A stretch of 11,934 bases of DNA, taken from the NCBI GenBank assembly GCA_003573635.1, contig QUTJ01031466.1:1-11934 (forward strand). The letters are read 5' to 3'. The notes beneath the pieces are model-generated. The model worked only from the letters and a program-made list of their open reading frames with translations, had not been told where the DNA came from and ran no database searches. A program made the position numbers and the translations under genes. Every line of letters begins with the position of its first letter. The first letter of the stretch is position 1. Origin of the DNA: Goniomonas avonlea (lineage: Eukaryota; Cryptophyceae; Goniomonadida; Goniomonadaceae). Shown piece by piece: positions 8,146 through 11,934 of the stretch.

Positions 8146-8152
8146 CACGCAG
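8071..8152 (+). other. Reading-frame change: probable one-base sequence error, or a 25-base GT-AG intron
   Basis: Coding moves from frame 1 to frame 2 here, with no stop on either side until 8217. Option one is an extra base (or two missing) near 8146; removing C8146 gives a smooth EFYCC-TQSDDGQVLFAYS. Option two is a phase-0 micro-intron 8071-8095, GTGAGT...CCACAG, whose length of 25 restores the same frame. Third-position G/C is 21 of 27 codons in frame 1 over 8071-8151 and 11 of 20 in frame 2 over 8096-8155, and the PA-like last strand (VVSV) would be lost by splicing. Both points favour the base error. Four Ns downstream show this part of the assembly is less certain. Confidence 0.75.
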
Positions 8153-11100
8153 AGCGACGACGGTCAGGTGCTGTTCGCTTACTCGTTGGGCAATCGAAGC
8201 AGCCTCGTTTCGGTTGACCTGCAGCTCGGCCGAGTCGTGTCCGACGCAAGCGTGCCTGGTCCTGTCTGTGGCCTCCTTGTCGCTAACGGCACCGTGTTCG
8301 CTATGCTGCGGCAAGGCGGCATCGTTTCCTTACCGCTGTCCGGGCTTGCGCCCCTCGTGGCGCTGCCCGTGGACGTGCAACGAACCTACTGTGTGTCTTG
8401 CGCCGCGGCCGGGGTCGGGTACTTCGTTAGCAGTTCGCTNACCATCGCAGACCAGCCAGTCTTGNTGGCTGTGAGCGGAGGCGGAGCCGTGATCAACAGC
8501 ACTAGTCTCGATGCAGGGTGGCAGGCGGGCGCGTGTGTCGCCGATGCACAGACGAACTTGGTGGTGCTTGCTGTGAACTCGCTATCTACGCCAGTCACAG
8601 GCTCCTGTGCCTCCTCCTCTCTGTCGCGCCTGGTTAGCTTGCGTGGCCTGCCCTCGCTGCAGGTTGCGAAGGTGAAGGAGACCTCGCTNTCCCAGCTTCA
8701 GTTTGCTGCTGTCTCTCTCGACCTGCGTCTGGGCCACTTTGCGTCGGCTACTGCGTCAACCTCTGTCCAAATCGACGTCCCGGCTTCCATGGTCACGATC
8801 TTGTTGGTGAACGTGCTCCGGGTCCTCCCGCTCTTTGGTCCGTCATCTGGCGGNACGGTGGTCACTGTGTCCGGGCTCGGGTTTGGGACCTCTGTGGCAG
8901 GGTCGAAGCTCGCATGCAAGTTTGGTTCGCAAGTTGTCGCTACCCCTGGAACTTTCATTTCGACCTCTGCTGTGGCGTGCGTCACGCCTTCTTCCCAGGG
9001 TCTTGTGGGCGCGGTGACTGTCTCACTGACCTTCGACGGCACGTACTTTACCGAGGACGACGTTCGTTTCGTGTATTTCAGCCAGTTCCATGTGTTCCAC
9101 TTCGAGCCCAGTGCCTGGCACGCGAACCAGAGTGTCCAGCTCCGTGCGTTCGGCTGTGGTATCGTCCAAACTTCCGCGCTCCTCTGTCAGTTCCACGACC
9201 CAGTGTTTGGCGTTCGCAGCCTCACCGCTGAGTTTGTCAGCTCCGAGGAGATTCGGTGTCCCACGCCGACTATCAACACAGTCGGCAAGCAGTCGGTCTA
9301 CGTTTCGCTGAACAGTGGGGCCGACTACACGTTGGTGGAAACGCTCTTTGTGTTTGCAGGGACGCCGTGGGGCCTACGGATAGCGAGCATCGGCCTCACC
9401 AACTTGACTGTGTCAGGCGGCATATCAAGGCTCACCCTTCGTGCGGACGCGTCTGTTCCGCTCGCTGCCGGCGACGTGAAGGTCCAGGTGATCGACAGCC
9501 AGGCCCACCCCCTCGAAACCCTTGATGGGGTTTTCCGTAACATTACGATCTCGCCCTCGAGTAGCGTTGTGCTCGATGGCCGCCTCAACACTTCGTGCGT
9601 GAATGGCACTGCGAACTTGGACCAGCTAGCGCTCACCCGACCTGGCGTTGGCCAGCACCAGATTATTTTCAGCTCTCCACCGTTGTACAGCCTGACGCTC
9701 CAGATCACGGTCGCGGTCGGTGTGCCGAAACAGTTGCTCCTCAAGCTTCTGTCGGCGGTGCTGTCTGAAACTGGGGCAGTTCTCATCGCGTCGGGGACCC
9801 TGGCGCACATCCCAGCTGCCCAGATCACGGTTGCTGATGGAGCGAGTAACTTGGTGAATGACGTCGAAGCCCAGGTGACCGCGGTTGTTTTGGGGCTGAC
9901 GGATGTCACCGCGCAGCTCCACACAACAGAGGAGGGTGTTACCATTTTCAACGCCCTGACCCTGCCGTCGCCTCAGGCAGGCCCGCTCACGCTAGAGTTC
10001 AGGAGCGGCGGGCTGGTCGCTGTGTCGCAGGCTGTCGAGGTCCTGGTGTCGGTGTCCGCAGTCTCTCCCCAAACGGTTGTCAACTCCGCGCCTCGTAACT
10101 TGACGATACACGGGTCGGGTTTCGCTCGCAATCGCACTCACCAGTGCCTTTTCTTGGCGATCTATCCACCCGTGGTTGTAGATGCGCAGCGGGTCAACTC
10201 GACGACACTGCAATGCCCGTCGCCTTCCACGGACTTCTCAGGGTTCACTCCGCTCGAGGTTCGCACGGCCACCCTCGCCCCGGACGAGACCTTCACCACG
10301 GGGAACAACGTCCACGTCCTGCTGTACGTCGAACCTGTGGTCGCGCGTGTGCAGCCCATGTCTGCGCCCGAACGAGGTGGCCCCGTCACGATTTTGGGGG
10401 TGGGGTTTGCTCCTGCGGGCTTGGACGCAGCCGGGAAGCGGCGGTGCAGGTTTGGCACGAACAACAGCACCGACGTCCGTGAGACCCCAGCGCTGTTGGT
10501 TGGATCGTCGCTGGTGTGCGCGCTCCCAGAGCAAGCCGGACCGCTCAACGCGTCAGAGGCGTTGCGTCTGTCGCTGTCCCTGGACGGTGTGGCCTACAAA
10601 GACACGGGCCTGGACGTGACTGTATATCCAACGCCTCAAATTCGCACTGTGTCGCCGCAAGCTGGCCCGGCAGGCGGTGGGACCCCTGTGTCGGTGTGTG
10701 GGGACCATCTTGGGAGCTTCCAGCGCAGGCCACAGTGCCGCTTTGAAAGCACGGTTGTGGCCGCTACTGCTCAGGTGGTCGCGAACAGAACGCTTCTGCG
10801 CTGTATGTCCCCGGCGCACACCGCTGGCAATGTGACGCTCTCGGTTTCCCTCGATGGCTTGGCGTTCCCAACGACGAGCTGGTTCCTCTTCTACACGCAG
10901 CCGACGCTGACAGGTCTGTTCCCAGCCGGTGGGCCACAGGACGGTGGAACGGTTGTCACCTTCACCGGTGCCTTCGCATCGACCTGGGCAGCGGCAGCTT
11001 GTCGCTTTGGGGCTTTTGCAGATCCTGTCCCTGCTGTGGTCACGGCCTCAACAGTCATTTGCGTTGCCCCGCCCAGCTCCCCTGGGCTTGCTCTCGGTGA

Positions 11101-11719
11101 GGTTGCCCTCAACGGTGTGAGCTTCACGGAAGCCGGCGCGTTTTCGTTTGTGTTCTACTCTGAACTCAAGGTGGACTCAATCGTGCCGTGGGGCGGGCCG
11201 GCACGAGGCGGAACCCGCTTCACGCTCACTGGCTCAGGGTTGCTCCCGCCAGATGCCAGTCTGAATCGCTTGGGACTCTGCAAACTGACGTTCGTGAACG
11301 GATCCCTCGTGGCCACGCTCGACACGCCCAGCTCCGCCCAGACTGCTCGAACGCTGGTGTGCGTCACGCCCCCCTCGGGCGGGTTGGTCGGAACAGCCAA
11401 CGTCTCTGTGAGCCTCAACGGTAAAGACTGGCAGCTGCTGCCACAGAGGCTGTCGTTCACCGTGTTTGAGGATCCAACGTTGCTCGACCTGCGGCCGACC
11501 AGTGGCGCTGTGACTGGGGGCACCCCGTTGGTTGCGTGCTCATCAGTCGTCCAGTCCTTCGGCGGTCTCAATTGTCTCTTCGGGGCCCAGATTGTCGAAG
11601 GCACCCTGGTCGATGGCTGTGTTCGGTGCGAAGCGCCTTTCGGCACAGCGCACGGCGCGGGTGTGCCCGTCCAGGTGCGTGTAGATTATGATCATGATCC
11701 GTTTGTAATCAATGACTAG
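8147..11719 (+). CDS. Giant extracellular modular protein, exon B continued / exon C: beta-rich, TIG and Ig-like domains
   Basis: About 1,190 residues continue the same gene in frame 2. In order they encode a beta-rich segment, two TIG modules, two Ig-like modules, and six further TIG modules, the last incomplete. There are 18 N-x-S/T sequons. The ATG at 8099-8137 region and the upstream GTG at 8075 are internal and are not starts. The frame ends at TAG 11717-11719, but the last 15 codons leave the TIG pattern immediately after CCAG|GTGCGT at 11674/11675. Coding may therefore really stop at 11674 and continue in an exon outside the window. If the stop is real, the protein would end within its last TIG module and would have no membrane anchor. 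Role as adhesion or matrix protein is inferred. Confidence 0.82.
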   Translation, partial: TQSDDGQVLFAYSLGNRSSLVSVDLQLGRVVSDASVPGPVCGLLVANGTVFAMLRQGGIVSLPLSGLAPLVALPVDVQRTYCVSCAAAGVGYFVSSSXTIADQPVLXAVSGGGAVINSTSLDAGWQAGACVADAQTNLVVLAVNSLSTPVTGSCASSSLSRLVSLRGLPSLQVAKVKETSXSQLQFAAVSLDLRLGHFASATASTSVQIDVPASMVTILLVNVLRVLPLFGPSSGXTVVTVSGLGFGTSVAGSKLACKFGSQVVATPGTFISTSAVACVTPSSQGLVGAVTVSLTFDGTYFTEDDVRFVYFSQFHVFHFEPSAWHANQSVQLRAFGCGIVQTSALLCQFHDPVFGVRSLTAEFVSSEEIRCPTPTINTVGKQSVYVSLNSGADYTLVETLFVFAGTPWGLRIASIGLTNLTVSGGISRLTLRADASVPLAAGDVKVQVIDSQAHPLETLDGVFRNITISPSSSVVLDGRLNTSCVNGTANLDQLALTRPGVGQHQIIFSSPPLYSLTLQITVAVGVPKQLLLKLLSAVLSETGAVLIASGTLAHIPAAQITVADGASNLVNDVEAQVTAVVLGLTDVTAQLHTTEEGVTIFNALTLPSPQAGPLTLEFRSGGLVAVSQAVEVLVSVSAVSPQTVVNSAPRNLTIHGSGFARNRTHQCLFLAIYPPVVVDAQRVNSTTLQCPSPSTDFSGFTPLEVRTATLAPDETFTTGNNVHVLLYVEPVVARVQPMSAPERGGPVTILGVGFAPAGLDAAGKRRCRFGTNNSTDVRETPALLVGSSLVCALPEQAGPLNASEALRLSLSLDGVAYKDTGLDVTVYPTPQIRTVSPQAGPAGGGTPVSVCGDHLGSFQRRPQCRFESTVVAATAQVVANRTLLRCMSPAHTAGNVTLSVSLDGLAFPTTSWFLFYTQPTLTGLFPAGGPQDGGTVVTFTGAFASTWAAAACRFGAFADPVPAVVTASTVICVAPPSSPGLALGEVALNGVSFTEAGAFSFVFYSELKVDSIVPWGGPARGGTRFTLTGSGLLPPDASLNRLGLCKLTFVNGSLVATLDTPSSAQTARTLVCVTPPSGGLVGTANVSVSLNGKDWQLLPQRLSFTVFEDPTLLDLRPTSGAVTGGTPLVACSSVVQSFGGLNCLFGAQIVEGTLVDGCVRCEAPFGTAHGAGVPVQVRVDYDHDPFVIND
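8153..8800 (+). other. Unassigned beta-rich segment, possibly propeller-like, with four Ns
   Basis: About 215 residues alternate short hydrophobic strands with turns (QVLFAYSLG, LVSVDLQLG, CGLLVANGTVFAML, GGIVSLPLSG, NLVVLAVNSL, LQFAAVSLDLRLG). This resembles blades of a beta-propeller of the 'display a value, then format it' type, but no diagnostic motif is present. Ambiguous bases lie at 8440, 8465, 8689 and 8854, the last just inside the next TIG module. I do not assign a function. Confidence 0.35.
8810..9373 (+). other. Two IPT/TIG modules
   Basis: The first (8810-9085) is canonical: LFGPSSGGTVVTVSGLGFG, then LACKFGSQ, then VACVTPSS, then VTVSLTFDGTYFTEDDVRFVYF. The second (9086-9373) keeps LLCQF and IRCPTPT but has lost the opening P-x-x-GG motif. 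Both have the C...C-x-T-P cysteine pair expected of TIG domains, unlike the N-terminal array. Confidence 0.82.
9374..10045 (+). other. Two tandem immunoglobulin-like modules of about 110 residues
   Basis: The two units share an order of motifs: a strand V-x-V-x-D (VQVIDSQ; ITVADGA), a later 'nGxAxxxxLxL' element (NGTANLDQLALTRPG; GVTIFNALTLPSPQAG), then a strand plus 'SGGL' or 'SPPL' and a final V-x-V strand. Boundaries are about 9374-9724 and 9725-10045. The pattern resembles Ig-like fold modules found in bacterial and protist surface proteins. They interrupt the TIG series, two TIG before and six after. Family assignment is tentative. Confidence 0.45.
10046..11482 (+). other. Five consecutive IPT/TIG modules
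   Basis: Boundaries are about 10046-10339, 10340-10642, 10643-10909, 10910-11173 and 11174-11482. Four of the five open with P-x-x-GPxxGG or similar followed by V-T-I/F-x-G; the first has NLTIHGSGF instead. All carry the pair C-x-F or C-K-L, then C-x-x-P (QCLF/LQCPSP, RCRFG/VCALPE, QCRFE/RCMSP, ACRFG/ICVAPP, LCKLT/VCVTPP), and most contain a V-S-L-D/N-G strand. This is textbook IPT/TIG organisation as in plexin-like and fibrocystin-like extracellular chains. Confidence 0.88.
11483..11683 (+). other. Incomplete IPT/TIG module at the end of the frame
   Basis: LDLRPTSGAVTGGTPLV, LNCLFGAQ and VRCEAPFG match the first two thirds of a TIG module. The pattern continues through VPVQVRV and then stops fitting; the expected final F-x-F strand is missing. 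Loss of pattern coincides with the donor-like CCAG|GTGCGT at 11674/11675, so the rest of the module may be in the next exon. Confidence 0.75.
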
Positions 11720-11934
11720 AGCAGCTAACCTGTTTGAGCTGTCGCTCCCCCTCTGATGCTCGTGCCCACTTGTTGATAAACCAGATGTAATCAACCTAAA
11801 CCAGACTCATCAAATGATTATGCCCCACGTGCCAGTTGATAGATATTTCTAAAGGCTCCGAACCAGCCGCTCAAAACCAGCGACAGGAAGTCGGCACTAG
11901 AGGGGGGCGACAGCTCAAACTGGTTACACAGTTT
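11675..11934 (+). other. Tail: probable start of a further intron, or 3' untranslated region
   Basis: From the donor-like GTGCGT at 11675 the sequence becomes more AT-rich and loses coding character. It has an in-frame TAG at 11717-11719, a 10-base palindrome at 11690-11699, and an imperfect 20-base tandem repeat beginning TAAACCAGA at 11777 and 11797. I see no AATAAA-type polyadenylation signal, no polypyrimidine tract like the one in the first intron, and no credible second gene on either strand. Intron is slightly preferred because the last TIG module is incomplete. Confidence 0.5.

Noticed and set aside
8075-8146. Independent gene starting near 8075
   Set aside because: The first codons of this frame have poorer third-position G/C than the overlapping frame 1, and the protein continues the upstream one without a gap.
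11690-11816. 10-base palindrome and imperfect 20-base tandem repeat in the tail
   Set aside because: They are short and imperfect, with no link to a promoter, attachment site or terminator, and are expected by chance in this length.
1-11934. Bacterial or phage accessory system
   Set aside because: The spliced EGF module, calcium-type EGF and CUB domains, and a single giant frame without operon structure indicate a eukaryotic gene.

Overview
The window is eukaryotic and is almost entirely filled by one very large plus-strand protein-coding gene. It enters the window already in progress at base 1 and runs to about base 11,674-11,719. The evidence is a reading frame of roughly 3,800 visible residues, one clear GT-AG spliceosomal intron (3375-3601), and a chain of extracellular modules (EGF, CUB, IPT/TIG, cadherin-like and PA-like). 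The sequence is fairly GC-rich and intron-poor. This set of domains is typical of unicellular holozoans such as choanoflagellates and filastereans, but also occurs in other large-gene flagellates and algae. I cannot fix the species. There is no bacterial operon structure, RNA gene, CRISPR array or insertion sequence.

Layout by domain: (1) 1-3220, twelve and a part tandem divergent TIG-like modules with a rigid TG-to-Trp spacing. (2) 3221-3963, four EGF-like modules of the calcium-binding class; the second is split by the intron. (3) about 3982-5550, five tandem cadherin-like beta-sandwich modules. (4) 5593-6090, CUB plus EGF. (5) 6106-6771, two TIG-like modules. (6) 6775-7239, a second CUB plus EGF. 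(7) 7240-8145, an unassigned segment with a furin-type RRTRR site, then a PA-like domain. (8) about 8147-8800, a beta-rich, possibly propeller-like segment containing four ambiguous bases. (9) 8810-9373, two TIG modules. (10) 9374-10045, two Ig-like modules. (11) 10046 to about 11674, six more TIG modules, the last incomplete. (12) 11675-11934, a tail of different composition holding an in-frame stop, probably the start of another intron or else the 3' end.

Taken together this is a giant secreted or cell-surface adhesion or matrix-like protein. About 46 N-glycosylation sequons lie downstream of the N-terminal array. Neither the signal peptide nor a membrane anchor is visible, so both ends of the protein are unresolved. 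The notable observations are: a TIG-like array with no N-glycosylation sequon and no module carrying both canonical cysteines; one reading-frame change near 8071-8152 that is either a one-base sequence error or a 25-base GT-AG micro-intron; and four Ns that fall only at synonymous or near-synonymous codon positions, as allelic variants would.
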